Origin: CBFDBF01 sp050304615 | Lineage (GTDB): Bacteria > Pseudomonadota > Gammaproteobacteria > Chromatiales > Chromatiaceae | DNA: 34,351 nucleotides | NCBI GenBank assembly: GCA_050304615.1 | Contig: JBNLDW010000001.1 | Coordinates: 1 to 34,351, forward strand | Direction of reading: 5' to 3' | In this document: positions 23,515 to 32,255 of the stretch, in pieces | Layout of the letters: each line of letters opens with the position of its first letter | Position numbering within the stretch: position 1 is the stretch's first letter | Position numbers and translations under genes: made by a program | The notes under the pieces: generated by a model | Databases searched by the model: none | What the model was told of the DNA's origin: nothing | Seen by the model: the letters and a program-made list of their open reading frames with translations, nothing else

Positions 23515-23601
23515 GAAACTTGTTACCGAGACTACTGGAAACGCCCCCTCACCTATGGTGTGGATGTTGCGATCAAGCCGCGGGACAACAAATACGCCTA
23601 A
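23515..23601 (+). pseudogene. Possible 3' tail of an unrecognised gene
   Basis: One frame reads YRDYWKRPLTYGVDVAIKPR and then DNKYA-stop. The composition looks protein-like, while the frame is closed just upstream by TAA at 23512. It has no start codon and overlaps the converging traB-like stop by 4 bases. I do not recognise the family; it may be chance. Confidence 0.25.
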
Positions 23602-24794
23602 TTCACCAACTGATGAAATATCTTAAACCCAGCCACATAGGTACCAACAGCAGACCCAAGGGTACTTAACAGAAACACCAACAGGGTGCGCGAGACGCGG
23701 TTGCGCCACCACCCCTTCAGATGGGCAGTATCGTGTCGCAGGTGGCTAAAATCAACCACCCGCGGCTTGCGTAGGTAGATCTCCACCGCCGCCGTTACCA
23801 TCCCAGCCCCGATAGTGGGGTTAAGCGAAGTTATAGGGGCGGCCAGGAAGGCGGTAATTACAGTCAGGGGGTGAGCCGCCGCCAACAGGGCGCCTAGGGC
23901 CGAAAGGGTACCGTTGATCAACACCCAGTCAGCCACCAGGCTCCAGCCAAGATCGCTGCTACGACTAAAGCCAATGGCAAAACCTACCACTACCAGCGCC
24001 ACGATAAACCACGGTATGAGCTTGGGCCAGCGACGAGGTTGTGGCAAGGCATCCAGCTTGGCTATAGTCTCCGCAGGGTCATCTATCCCCTGTTGTAGAT
24101 AGCGCCCGATTCCCCGCAGATGGCCAGCACCCACCACCGCCAGGATATTGGTATGACCATCCCGCTGCGACTCCTGCAACAGGCGGGCAGCCATGTAAAG
24201 ATCTCGCTCATCAATCAGGGGCTGATATAGATCCTGCCGATCCTCGGCAAACTCGGCGAAAGTGGTCTCCAAAATATCGCCCTCCTTGAGCCGCTCTATC
24301 TCCTCCTCTGTCACCTTTTCTTTAGATAGCAGGGCTGCCAACAGACCGGAAAACAGGCCCAACCGCTGCCACCAGGGGACATTGGCTGCAACCCGCTTCA
24401 AAGTGACCCCAATCTCTCGATCTATTAGCAGTATTGGAGAGTCGTTCTCACGGGCATAATCGATCGCCACCCTCTGCTCAGCCCCTGGCTCTATACCAAA
24501 CTGCTCTGCCAACCGCTGCTGATAGGCACCCAAGGCCAGATTGGCGGCCACCATACTCGCCTTGCCATCCTGCAGCACCCTGAACAGGTCCATCTGCGCC
24601 ATCGCCTCTGGGTCAGTGACTGCACTGTAGCGGCTGGGGCATAGCTCTACCGCCACGGCATCATACTCACCGCTATTCAGCAGCTCCACCACCTCGTCGG
24701 CGCTCGCCTGCGATACATGGGCAGTTCCCAGCAACATAACCCGGCCTCTCTCCAGCTGGAAACTGCTCGACGGCTCGTTCTGCTCCTTACTCAT
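23598..24794 (-). CDS. TraB/GumN family membrane protein
   Basis: The 398-residue protein has an N-terminal TraB domain (about 15-245) with GTAHVS (23-28), AVAVELCPSRY (about 47-57), IDERDLYMA and VVGAGHLRGIGRYL. A C-terminal membrane part of four or five helices (about 260-398) follows. The TraB fold is related to the Tiki/EreA group of putative metal-dependent hydrolases. In bacteria its role is poorly known, and the Enterococcus member limits pheromone release. ATG 24794 is preceded by AGAGG. It is divergent from the lipoprotein gene at 24934. Length and layout are typical of this subfamily. Confidence 0.87.
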   Translation of the reverse strand: MSKEQNEPSSSFQLERGRVMLLGTAHVSQASADEVVELLNSGEYDAVAVELCPSRYSAVTDPEAMAQMDLFRVLQDGKASMVAANLALGAYQQRLAEQFGIEPGAEQRVAIDYARENDSPILLIDREIGVTLKRVAANVPWWQRLGLFSGLLAALLSKEKVTEEEIERLKEGDILETTFAEFAEDRQDLYQPLIDERDLYMAARLLQESQRDGHTNILAVVGAGHLRGIGRYLQQGIDDPAETIAKLDALPQPRRWPKLIPWFIVALVVVGFAIGFSRSSDLGWSLVADWVLINGTLSALGALLAAAHPLTVITAFLAAPITSLNPTIGAGMVTAAVEIYLRKPRVVDFSHLRHDTAHLKGWWRNRVSRTLLVFLLSTLGSAVGTYVAGFKIFHQLVN

Positions 24795-24933
24795 CCTCTA
24801 TCCCCATACCTGTCAACTGACAAAAATGGTATATGATAACAGCCTGAGGGTTCACTGGTCGAAGGGTTACTGGCCTAGAGCACATTAGTCGCTTACTATG
24901 TTAAACAATCTGCTCATGGAGAAAAGAAAAATC

Positions 24934-25347
24934 ATGTTCCAAACCACTAGAAAATCCCTGTTGCTAACCCTGTTGCTAATCCTGCTACTCAGCGGCTGCC
25001 AGAGCATGGGGGAGATAAAGGCCGACAAAGAGCTAAAGGCCTCACTCCACCTATATAATATGATCCTGCGCTGGGGCCGCATAGAGGATGCTTATGCCAT
25101 GTTACAGCCCGAGCTGCTGGCAAAGACAACCATCCCCGATGATTTTGAGAACATTCGGGTGATCGGCTATGAGGTGATATCTGAGCCAACGCCCCTAAGT
25201 GAGACCACTGTCACTCAGACCGCCATGATACTTTTTGTCTTTCGTGATCGTCAGATACAGCGGAGAATCATGGACACACAGTTGTGGGAGTATGACCCTG
25301 AGACCAACAAATGGGCACGGGCCAACCCCATTCCTGCGTTCAGATAG
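24934..25347 (+). CDS. Small lipoprotein of unknown function
   Basis: The 137-residue product starts MFQTTRKSLLLTLLLILLLS with lipobox LLSGC, so it is exported and lipidated. The mature part (about 115 residues) has a helical N-terminus (ELKASLHLYNMILRWGRIED) then beta strands (VIGYEVISEP, TQTAMILFVFRDRQIQRRIM). It resembles NTF2-like or DUF-type periplasmic proteins found in gammaproteobacteria, but no name can be given. In-frame ATGs at 24898 and 24916 are also possible; I preferred 24934 because it gives a standard lipoprotein signal. The AI-2E transporter gene follows after 11 bases, so they share a transcript. Confidence 0.75.
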   Translation: MFQTTRKSLLLTLLLILLLSGCQSMGEIKADKELKASLHLYNMILRWGRIEDAYAMLQPELLAKTTIPDDFENIRVIGYEVISEPTPLSETTVTQTAMILFVFRDRQIQRRIMDTQLWEYDPETNKWARANPIPAFR

Positions 25348-25358
25348 ATAGTAGATAG

Positions 25359-26393
25359 ATGAGAGACAATACCGCACAGGCACCGAGCTTTCTGCTCACT
25401 GCCGCAGCCTTTGTCATAGTAGTCGCCGGAATGAAACAGGCACAGGATATCTTGGTGCCCTTTCTGCTCTCTGGCTTTATCGCCATCGTCGCTGCCCCTC
25501 CACTGTTTTTCCTTAAGCAGCGCAAAATACCCACCTCTATCGCCCTACTACTGGTGATTGGAGTCATAGTGCTGGCAGGTGTACTACTGGGTGCTATGGT
25601 AGGCAGCTCGGTGGATGACTTTTCTGCCCAACTGCCGCTCTACCAAGAACGGCTACATAGCCAAACCGGGGCCCTGTTGGCCTGGTTAAATGGTATCGGC
25701 ATAACCATACCACAGGAGACCATGGCAAAACTGGTAGATCCGGCCCGCATAATGCAGATGGCTGCCATTGGTCTGCGCAGCCTCGGCAGCCTGCTGACCA
25801 ACACATTTTTGATCTTGCTGACAGTTATCTTCATCTTGCTGGAGGCATCCAGCTTCCCAACCAAGCTGCGGCAGATCATGGATAATCCGACCGCAGGTCT
25901 TGCCCACCTAGACCATTTCCTTAGCAACGTGCAGCACTACATGGTGATTAAATCAGCCACCAGTCTACTCACCGGCGTGGCGGTTGCAATCTGGCTCTGG
26001 ATCGTAGGAGTGGATTATCCACTGCTGTGGGGAACACTTGCCCTCCTGCTCAATTATGTACCCAACATCGGCTCTATCATTGCGGCGGTTCCAGCCGTAC
26101 TGTTGGCCACCATCCAGCTCGGTAGCGGCGGCGCCCTGCTGACTCTAGGTGGTTATCTTGCAATCAACGGCCTGGTAGGCAATGTCATCGAGCCTCGCTT
26201 TATGGGCCGCGGCCTGGGACTTTCCACCCTGGTGGTGTTTCTCTCTCTGGTGTTGTGGGGATGGGTGCTGGGGCCAGTGGGAATGTTTCTCTCGGTACCA
26301 CTTACGATTATGGTAAAGATCGCCTTGGACAGCAGTGACGAGACCCGCTGGATTGCTGTACTGCTTGGGCAGGAGGTAAAAGAGGAGGGATGA
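25359..26393 (+). CDS. AI-2E family transporter (PerM/TqsA superfamily)
   Basis: The 344-residue inner-membrane protein has the family layout. Two or three membrane helices lie at the N-terminus (about 10-85). A soluble segment follows (about 86-140, with SAQLPLYQERLHSQ). Four or five more helices include the signature LLWGTLALLLNYVPNIGSII (about 224-243), and EPRFMGRGLGLSTLVVFLSL is near 275. Members move signalling molecules or ions; the substrate here is not known and the AI-2 label should not be taken literally. The start overlaps nothing, but its stop overlaps the next start (ATGA), so the two are translationally coupled. Confidence 0.92.
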   Translation: MRDNTAQAPSFLLTAAAFVIVVAGMKQAQDILVPFLLSGFIAIVAAPPLFFLKQRKIPTSIALLLVIGVIVLAGVLLGAMVGSSVDDFSAQLPLYQERLHSQTGALLAWLNGIGITIPQETMAKLVDPARIMQMAAIGLRSLGSLLTNTFLILLTVIFILLEASSFPTKLRQIMDNPTAGLAHLDHFLSNVQHYMVIKSATSLLTGVAVAIWLWIVGVDYPLLWGTLALLLNYVPNIGSIIAAVPAVLLATIQLGSGGALLTLGGYLAINGLVGNVIEPRFMGRGLGLSTLVVFLSLVLWGWVLGPVGMFLSVPLTIMVKIALDSSDETRWIAVLLGQEVKEEG

Positions 26394-27079
26394 GCCTGAT
26401 ATTTAGCCAATTCCCAGGACGCCATGAGCGCCATCTGTTGCGCAAGTTGGACAACCCACTATTCCCGGCAGCAGAACAGAACATAAGCGAGACCAAGCTG
26501 CAGCAGGCACAACGTCTTGATCACGAAGAGCTAGTTGAATTCATTACCGAATTCCGCACCCTTATCCACACCGCAATCAACCTCAAGAGCAATGAGGGGA
26601 GTGAAGTGATTCTCGACATAAAGGAGCGCCTGGACAAGGCCTACGAACAGGCATCGGGACTAGCCGACGACCAGAGCACGACAAAAACGGCACTGCATAA
26701 ACTGGTACAGGTTGTCATGTCTGCGGTAAAGAGTGGCGCGAAAGATGACATGCACGCACTTACCGAGCTGGAACAGGAGGAGCAGGCGCGGGCCGCCCAT
26801 TTCGAGCTATTGGAGCATCCTGTTGTTGCAGATATACTCTGGCCCGATTCACCTATAACCGAGACCGAGCTGCTCCCCACCCTGCTGAGTGAAACCGAGG
26901 CTGGGCTAAGGGCCTCCCTGCAACTGTTCGACAGCGCTCAACTGACAGTGCTGTGCGAAAAGGCACACCACCTGCTACAACTGGTGGACGCAGAGGGAGA
27001 GGTGCCAGAGCGCGCCAGACAGCGGCTACGAGAGATGGAGACCAGGCTAACTACCGAGGCATCTGGGCTGGCCAATTAA
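26390..27079 (+). CDS. Hypothetical helical protein coupled to AI-2E transporter
   Basis: I do not recognise a family. The 229-residue protein is soluble, acidic and almost wholly helical, rich in Glu, Leu, Ala and Gln. It has possible coiled-coil stretches (about 35-75 and 190-229) and no signal peptide or cysteine-pair motif. Its ATG overlaps the transporter stop by four bases. This coupling suggests it acts with the transporter or on the same process. It converges with the PilZ gene after 24 bases. Clean frame, codon use like its neighbours and operon position make it a real gene. Confidence 0.75.
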   Translation: MSLIFSQFPGRHERHLLRKLDNPLFPAAEQNISETKLQQAQRLDHEELVEFITEFRTLIHTAINLKSNEGSEVILDIKERLDKAYEQASGLADDQSTTKTALHKLVQVVMSAVKSGAKDDMHALTELEQEEQARAAHFELLEHPVVADILWPDSPITETELLPTLLSETEAGLRASLQLFDSAQLTVLCEKAHHLLQLVDAEGEVPERARQRLREMETRLTTEASGLAN

Positions 27080-27103
27080 CCGATAATCGCGGCAGAGAGG
27101 CAG

Positions 27104-27421
27104 TTATGTTATGTCGCTCTCATCCAGCAGTTGAGATATGGTACAGGCCGCAGCAAAGCTACTCTCTTCATCTTCCAGCGGAATACAGCGTATAACTTCG
27201 ACCTTGGCATGCAGAGACGGGGTAATATCATTCCCCGGTGTAATAACGATAGAGAGCTGACTGCCCGGCTCCACCTGTTGATCGATCCAGAGCAGAACTC
27301 CACCGCCACTGAGATCCTTGACGATTGCCCCATCTACCTTGTCAGACCCCTCCAGACGGAACTGGGCGGGGCAATCCACTGCCATGCGGGGGAAATCACG
27401 CTTTTCGGAATAGTCTTGCAT
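27104..27421 (-). CDS. Single-domain PilZ protein
   Basis: The 105-residue protein is one PilZ domain, a cyclic di-GMP receptor. Both ligand motifs are present: RDFPR (RxxxR, residues 8-12) and DLSGGG (DxSxxG, about 37-42). A beta barrel and a short C-terminal helix follow. No output domain is attached, so it must act through a partner not identified here. It has its own upstream gap (27422-27592) and no obvious operon partner; the PPK2 gene lies further upstream on the same strand. It complements the YcgR-type receptor at 3240 as a second c-di-GMP effector in the window. Confidence 0.88.
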   Translation of the reverse strand: MQDYSEKRDFPRMAVDCPAQFRLEGSDKVDGAIVKDLSGGGVLLWIDQQVEPGSQLSIVITPGNDITPSLHAKVEVIRCIPLEDEESSFAAACTISQLLDESDIT

Positions 27422-27592
27422 GCTTTAGTGACTCCTTAAAGAAAGTAACTCCTATGGCCATGTGCCGTGGGAACTGTTCACAAAGGAACAGATCGGCATG
27501 ACGAGAAAATACTTTAGCTTTGGCCCCACCTGGATGCATGTTGGGCTCGCATTGACCGCTAGAGATGCAATCGCAATAGCTAAAGAACCGCC

Positions 27593-28540
27593 TCAAACCA
27601 CAAACTTACCGCCCTGTAGCCGCTGCGCCTCCATCATCTCCAGTTCGCGAGAACCGGATACAACTATCTCTGGGTCAGGTATAAAATCTAGATTCTGGTT
27701 GAGTCGGTCATACGGCACCGAGTTAAGGATTAACTTCATCACATTGAGCCGTGCCAAGTGTTTGTTGTTGGAGCGGATCATGGTCCATGGGGCGTGGGTA
27801 GTATGGGTCTTCCGCAGCATCTCATACTTCACCTTGGTGAAATCGTCCCAACGCTCCTGCGCCTGTAAGTCCACCTCACTCAACTTCCACTGCCGCAGGG
27901 GATCGTTCTTGCGCCGCTCGAAACGGCGCGCCTGTTCCTCTCTGGTAACACTGAAGTAGAGCTTTATCAGCACAGTACCATGGCGTACCAAATCCTTCTC
28001 GAAGCCGGTGACCCCTCGCATAAAATTCTGATACTCCAGATCCGAGCAAAAACCGAACACCGGCTCTACCATGGCGCGGTTGTACCAGCTACGGTCAAAT
28101 AGCACCACCTCCCCACCCTGTGGAAAATGGCGGATATATTTTTGAAAAAACCACTGGGTCTTCTCCGCCTCGGTAGGTTTACCCAGCGCCACGACCCGGT
28201 AATGCTTCTCGTTCATGTAGCGGGTAACACGGCGAATGGTTCCACCTTTGCCGGCGGCATCCCGACCCTCAAACAGAATGATCATGCGGGTTCCGCTATC
28301 TTCCAAGTACTGCTGCATCCTGATCAGCTCTGCCTGGTATGGTTTTAACGCATGCTCCCGACGATACCGGATGGCGCCCTTATGCTTCTCCCTTTTCAGC
28401 TCCTTGTTCTTGGCTAGCAGACACTTATAATCTGCCACCAGCTCTTCCGGAGTCAAAATGATATCGTCCATCTCGATCAGCTCTTTACTTGTCTCGACCT
28501 GCTCTGGAGTCAGTTCTTCTTGCTGCCTGTCATCACTCAT
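27593..28540 (-). CDS. ppk2: Polyphosphate kinase 2
   Basis: PPK2 transfers phosphate between polyphosphate and nucleotides, usually making GTP/GDP or ATP/ADP from polyphosphate. The 315-residue protein has a P-loop EGRDAAGKGGT (91-101) and Walker-B-like LFDRSWYNR (147-155). A lid segment FERRKNDPLRQWKLSEVD lies near 215. It is a single-domain class with an N-terminal helical extension of about 60 residues. It could be a class I enzyme, but nucleotide preference cannot be read reliably. It lies on the same strand as the ClC gene, 91 bases downstream of it. Confidence 0.93.
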   Translation of the reverse strand: MSDDRQQEELTPEQVETSKELIEMDDIILTPEELVADYKCLLAKNKELKREKHKGAIRYRREHALKPYQAELIRMQQYLEDSGTRMIILFEGRDAAGKGGTIRRVTRYMNEKHYRVVALGKPTEAEKTQWFFQKYIRHFPQGGEVVLFDRSWYNRAMVEPVFGFCSDLEYQNFMRGVTGFEKDLVRHGTVLIKLYFSVTREEQARRFERRKNDPLRQWKLSEVDLQAQERWDDFTKVKYEMLRKTHTTHAPWTMIRSNNKHLARLNVMKLILNSVPYDRLNQNLDFIPDPEIVVSGSRELEMMEAQRLQGGKFVV

Positions 28541-28631
28541 TCTGCTTTCCTAAAGTAAAATCAATGCCCAATCGTTAAATTCTAGTCCATCCAACCATGC
28601 TTTGCATCGACCAAGACAGATCAGCCGCCCT

Positions 28632-30392
28632 TTAATAACGATAGGCAGACTCTATCTGCTCCTTGGTCAATACACCATAGATATGGCGAATACCGGGGGC
28701 AATCATTCGCTCTACGTACAGCGCCTCGGCCACCCCGCCCTCGATTAACCCCAACGCCTCCTGCAGGGTAGCCTGTAGATTGACCGCGCCGACCTGCTCA
28801 CGCCGTGCCGGGATCTCCAGCAGATCGATCTCCTCTACCCCGACATCCATTTCATCCTGCCCCTGTAGGTGGCGAGCCAAATCTACCGCCGCCATCAGCA
28901 CTTCCGGCTGACCATCTCTATCAATCAACAACCACTCTGGCTTCTCGGCCAAAATAGTATGTGCCTGCTCCCTCGATACTACCTGCTGCATACGCTGGAA
29001 GCTCTTTGCCATTGCACCCCCCACCCCAACCCGGCGCAACGCCTGCATTACCGGGTTGGTCTTGTAGTCCATGCCGTTCGCCTTAAGCAGGGTGACAAAA
29101 ATAGACTCCTGGCGAAACAGCTCACTGGCAGTCAGTCCGGCAACCGTTATCACCAGCATCCCAGGCATAATAACCTCGGCGTTATGGGTGAGCTCCATGA
29201 TCGCCGTAAGCGCCGCCAGTGGTGCCTGCAGGGTAGCCCCCATCATCGCCCCCATACCCAACAGGGCATAAAGTCCCACCTCAGACTCCAACTCAGGAAA
29301 CAGCGATGCAGCCATGCCCCCTACCAGACTACCGACCGCAGCCCCCATAAACAACGCCGGGCCAATCAGGCCACCGGGTATCCCCATACCCACACTGGCT
29401 GAAGTGGCTAGGAGTTTAAGCAGCACCATCCCCAGTAGCAGGCCTAGCCCCAAATCTCCCAGCAGGGCGCTATTTACCGTGTCATAGCCAACTCCCATCA
29501 CCTCCGGGATCAGCAGTCCGCAGATGCCGACCACCACCCCGGCAAGGGTGGTACGCCAGTAAAACTCTAGCCTCCTACTACTGCTGGCAAATAGCTGTAA
29601 CAGATGGATGAAACTGGCTGCAACCGCACCTACCACCAGGCCCAACAGGAGCAACAGCGGCATCTCTGCCAGCGAGCCTAGCTTAACTGCCGGCACCACA
29701 AAGGCGGGCTCGGAACCAAGCACGGCGATAGATACTGCGTTGGCACTGACCGCCGCCAGGATAACCGGGGTAAAGCTGGCCAGGGTGTATTCCAGCATCA
29801 CCACCTCCAGCGCAAACACCACCCCGGCCAGCGGAGTATTGAAGGATGCGGCAATCCCCGCCGCCACTCCACACCCGACTAATGTGCGGATGCTGTTATT
29901 CGGCAGGGAGAGACGCTGACCCAACAGGCTGCTACTGGCTGCACCGAGAAAGATATGCGGTCCCTCACGCCCCACCGAGTGGCCGCTTATGATGGCCACG
30001 GCGGCCCCGACAAACTGCAACACAAAACCACGCAGGGTAAGGTAACCTTCGTGGTAGACCAGCCGTTCCATCACCCGCGCCACCCCCAGGACATGTATCC
30101 CGTTCGCCGCCCAGTGAAAGATCAGTCCAAGCAGCAGACCGCCAGCTATCGGCAAACAAAGCCGCAGTAGTGGTGACAGTGCCTCATAGTTCTCAGGCAG
30201 ACCCTGGGGGAGAAAACCGGCCTGCGTCCCCTCCACTGAGAGGCGAAACAGCACAATCACCCCCCCGGCCAGAATCCCGCTTATCAGACCAAGGAGTGCC
30301 AAAGGCAGCAGTGCATCTGCCCTGGAGAGATGCATACGCATACCCTCCAGCCACTGGTGCCACCACCTGTCAGTTATCCTGTTCTCATGCAT
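28632..30392 (-). CDS. ClC-family chloride channel or transporter with CBS region
   Basis: The 586-residue protein has the ClC membrane fold (about 25-430) followed by a cytoplasmic region (about 440-586) resembling a CBS pair. The gating glutamate motif GHSVGREGPHIFLGA (137-151, Glu 143) and the third selectivity segment GIPGGLIGPALFMGA (337-351) are present. The first selectivity segment, GSGIP in E. coli ClcA, is replaced by NGIHV (97-101). The position of the internal proton glutamate of ClcA (Glu 203) appears as valine in FALEVVMLEY, as in eukaryotic ClC channels. These points suggest passive chloride conduction rather than exchange, an inference that needs testing. Confidence 0.9.
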   Translation of the reverse strand: MHENRITDRWWHQWLEGMRMHLSRADALLPLALLGLISGILAGGVIVLFRLSVEGTQAGFLPQGLPENYEALSPLLRLCLPIAGGLLLGLIFHWAANGIHVLGVARVMERLVYHEGYLTLRGFVLQFVGAAVAIISGHSVGREGPHIFLGAASSSLLGQRLSLPNNSIRTLVGCGVAAGIAASFNTPLAGVVFALEVVMLEYTLASFTPVILAAVSANAVSIAVLGSEPAFVVPAVKLGSLAEMPLLLLLGLVVGAVAASFIHLLQLFASSSRRLEFYWRTTLAGVVVGICGLLIPEVMGVGYDTVNSALLGDLGLGLLLGMVLLKLLATSASVGMGIPGGLIGPALFMGAAVGSLVGGMAASLFPELESEVGLYALLGMGAMMGATLQAPLAALTAIMELTHNAEVIMPGMLVITVAGLTASELFRQESIFVTLLKANGMDYKTNPVMQALRRVGVGGAMAKSFQRMQQVVSREQAHTILAEKPEWLLIDRDGQPEVLMAAVDLARHLQGQDEMDVGVEEIDLLEIPARREQVGAVNLQATLQEALGLIEGGVAEALYVERMIAPGIRHIYGVLTKEQIESAYRY

Positions 30393-30448
30393 GACCGTGC
30401 TATGGTAGCGTATTATTCACTATTAAGGTTGTACTCAAAGAGAGCGCT

Positions 30449-31156
30449 ATGCAGATCGATACCGACGCCCCCTATATTACCTCCTCCGAGATGGAAATCA
30501 TGGCCCGCACCCTGCCGCTTGATGGCGCGCGGGTGCTAGAACTGGGCTGTGGCCGCGCCTGGATGACCCGCCGCATAAGCGAAGAGTTTGCCCCTGCCGC
30601 CATCATCGCCACCGAGGTGGATCGAATTCAGCACGACAAGAACCTGCAAATAGATGATCTCCCCAATGTCAGCTTTATGTATGGTGGCGCCGAGCATATA
30701 GAGCAGCCGGATAGTTCAGTAGACATCGCCATAATGCTGAAGTCGCTGCACCACGTCCCCCTTGAGCTAATGGACCAGGCACTGAGTGAGATCACTCGCG
30801 TCCTGCGACCGGGAGGTATGGCCTACATCTCGGAACCGGTCTACCGTGGTGAACTAAATGAGATCATGCGGCTATTTCATGATGAACAGGTGGTACGCCG
30901 GGCAGCGTTCGAGGCAGTAGAGCGGGCAGTCACGGAGGGACAACTAGAGCTAGTCGAGCAGATCTTTTTCAACGCACCGGGACACTATCGTGATTTTGCC
31001 CACTTTGAAAATCGCATGCTCAATGTCACCCACACCGAGCATCAAATCGATACCGAGCTTTACCAACAGATCCAGACGGCATTCCAACAGCACATGGGGA
31101 GTGATGGGGCCCATTTTTTGAAGCCGTCACGGGTGGATCTATTACAACATCCGTGA
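30449..31156 (+). CDS. SAM-dependent class I methyltransferase
   Basis: The 235-residue protein has a Rossmann methyltransferase domain. Motif I is VLELGCGRAWMTR (about 29-41), an acidic end of strand 2 follows at TEVDR, and DIAIMLKSLHHVPLELM (about 92-108) leads to EITRVLRPGGMAYISEPVYR. This is the UbiE/Methyltransf_11 type. The C-terminal third (about 150-235) is helical and not diagnostic, so the substrate is unknown. AAAGAGAG precedes ATG 30449. It is divergent from the ClC gene with 56 bases between; the dodecin gene follows 82 bases downstream. Confidence 0.88.
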   Translation: MQIDTDAPYITSSEMEIMARTLPLDGARVLELGCGRAWMTRRISEEFAPAAIIATEVDRIQHDKNLQIDDLPNVSFMYGGAEHIEQPDSSVDIAIMLKSLHHVPLELMDQALSEITRVLRPGGMAYISEPVYRGELNEIMRLFHDEQVVRRAAFEAVERAVTEGQLELVEQIFFNAPGHYRDFAHFENRMLNVTHTEHQIDTELYQQIQTAFQQHMGSDGAHFLKPSRVDLLQHP

Positions 31157-31238
31157 CGCTGTTGTCTGATCATATCCAGGTTTAATAGAATCAGCTCACC
31201 AGGCAATTCAACTTTCAACCAACAACAAGGATCACTAT

Positions 31239-31448
31239 ATGTCTGATCATGTCTACAAAAAGATTGAAATCGTCGGCTCATCCACTACCGGTAGCGACGA
31301 TGCCATACGCAACGCCCTAGCCCGCGCCAAAAAATCCGTGCACAACATGGACTGGTTTGAAGTAGCCGAGACCCGTGGCCACATCGTGGATGGAGAGGTG
31401 TCCCACTGGCAGGTGACGCTAAAGATCGGCTTCCGTCTGGACAAGTAA
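31239..31448 (+). CDS. Dodecin-family flavin-binding protein
   Basis: Dodecins are about 65-70-residue proteins that assemble into hollow 12-mers and store or buffer flavins. The 69-residue product fits exactly. VYKKIEIVGSSTTGSDDAIR comes first, with the helix AIRNALARAKKSVHNM, then DWFEVAETRGHIVDGEVSHW and QVTLKIGFRL. The tryptophan that stacks on flavin is present at about residue 39 (DWFEV). AAGGATCA precedes the ATG. It ends next to a long inverted repeat (31511-31653). There is no riboflavin-pathway neighbour. Confidence 0.93.
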   Translation: MSDHVYKKIEIVGSSTTGSDDAIRNALARAKKSVHNMDWFEVAETRGHIVDGEVSHWQVTLKIGFRLDK

Positions 31449-31510
31449 CCCACATATTGCACCAGCCGAACAACACCTAGCTCGTATATCATTAAAAAAG
31501 CACGGTTTGT

Positions 31511-31653
31511 ACCAGGCGCTGTTCTATCCAGATTCCGGTAGTTTCTCGCTCGCTGTGGCTTGGTTTTCACTCAAGGGATAGCTATTGCTATCCCCTTCGC
31601 TCCAAACCTACGCCACAACGGCTGCGAATTCCACCGGATCTCTGGATGCTGGT
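31511..31653. repeat. Long imperfect inverted repeat (about 140 bases)
   Basis: Nested pairings run from ACCAG (31511) / CTGGT (31653) through ATCCAGATTCCGGT (31526-31539) / ACCGGATCTCTGGAT (31633-31647). They continue through TGTGGC / GCCACA and GGTTT / AAACC. The top is a perfect 8-base-pair stem GGGATAGC (31575-31582) / GCTATCCC (31587-31594) with loop TATT. It lies between converging dodecin and SPOR genes. It is larger than a normal terminator and could be a miniature mobile element or a structured RNA; I see no coding function. Confidence 0.6.
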
Positions 31654-31682
31654 AAAATATGTGGGTTAAGGCGCCAACCGCA

Positions 31683-32255
31683 CTACTGGCGTGATCTGAC
31701 AACCAGACTGTTTATATTCTGCTGTTGCAGGCGCGCCCTTAGCTGGTTTGCCTCGTCGCGGCTCAGCGGGATACTCCGCACCCGGTGGAACACCTCACCG
31801 CCATTGACGTTCACCTTCTGGATCTCAGCCTCCACCCCAAGCATTGCCAGACTGGCCTTCATCCGATCGGCGTCGCTAAATTTATGGAAAGAGCCCATCT
31901 GTACCATGTAGGAACCGCCAGTCTCAGCCGCAGGGGGGGTTCCAGCAGTGGCTGGAGACTCCCGCTCTGTCACCACATCTGGGGCAGATACAACCACCTC
32001 CATCTCTGGCAGGATGGTGTAGAAATCGAAGCGCGGCTTGGCTACCGCGGGCTTCTCTGCTGACTCTGGCTGACTCTGCTCTGCCGGGGTGCTGACAACG
32101 GTCTGCTCCTCGGTCGGCCCTCCCAATCTTAGCCAGGCCAGTCCGGTAATGAACACGCCTACTAGCAGACCCACCACAAAACCTACCCAAGCTGGGGTCT
32201 GGCTGTTTGTTTTGGTGCTAGATGCACCGCTGCGTTTCCTATAATCCTGGGACAT
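31683..32255 (-). CDS. SPOR-domain cell-division protein (FtsN/DedD-like)
   Basis: The 190-residue protein has a short cytoplasmic tail, one membrane helix (about 22-45, WVGFVVGLLVGVFITGLAWL) and a Pro/Glu/Thr-rich periplasmic linker (about 47-110). It ends in a SPOR domain (about 112-190, starting GGSYMVQMGSFHKFSDADRM). SPOR domains bind denuded peptidoglycan at the septum, so it probably acts in division like FtsN. Its ATG overlaps the argS stop (TAATG), giving coupling. argS-SPOR is a conserved pair; in many relatives hslV-hslU follows, but here an inverted repeat and converging dodecin gene lie instead. Confidence 0.88.
   Translation of the reverse strand: MSQDYRKRSGASSTKTNSQTPAWVGFVVGLLVGVFITGLAWLRLGGPTEEQTVVSTPAEQSQPESAEKPAVAKPRFDFYTILPEMEVVVSAPDVVTERESPATAGTPPAAETGGSYMVQMGSFHKFSDADRMKASLAMLGVEAEIQKVNVNGGEVFHRVRSIPLSRDEANQLRARLQQQNINSLVVRSRQ

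Noticed and set aside
31585..31911. Open frame crossing the long inverted repeat and the SPOR gene end
   Set aside because: It is mostly antisense to the SPOR domain and part of the hairpin; there is no start context.
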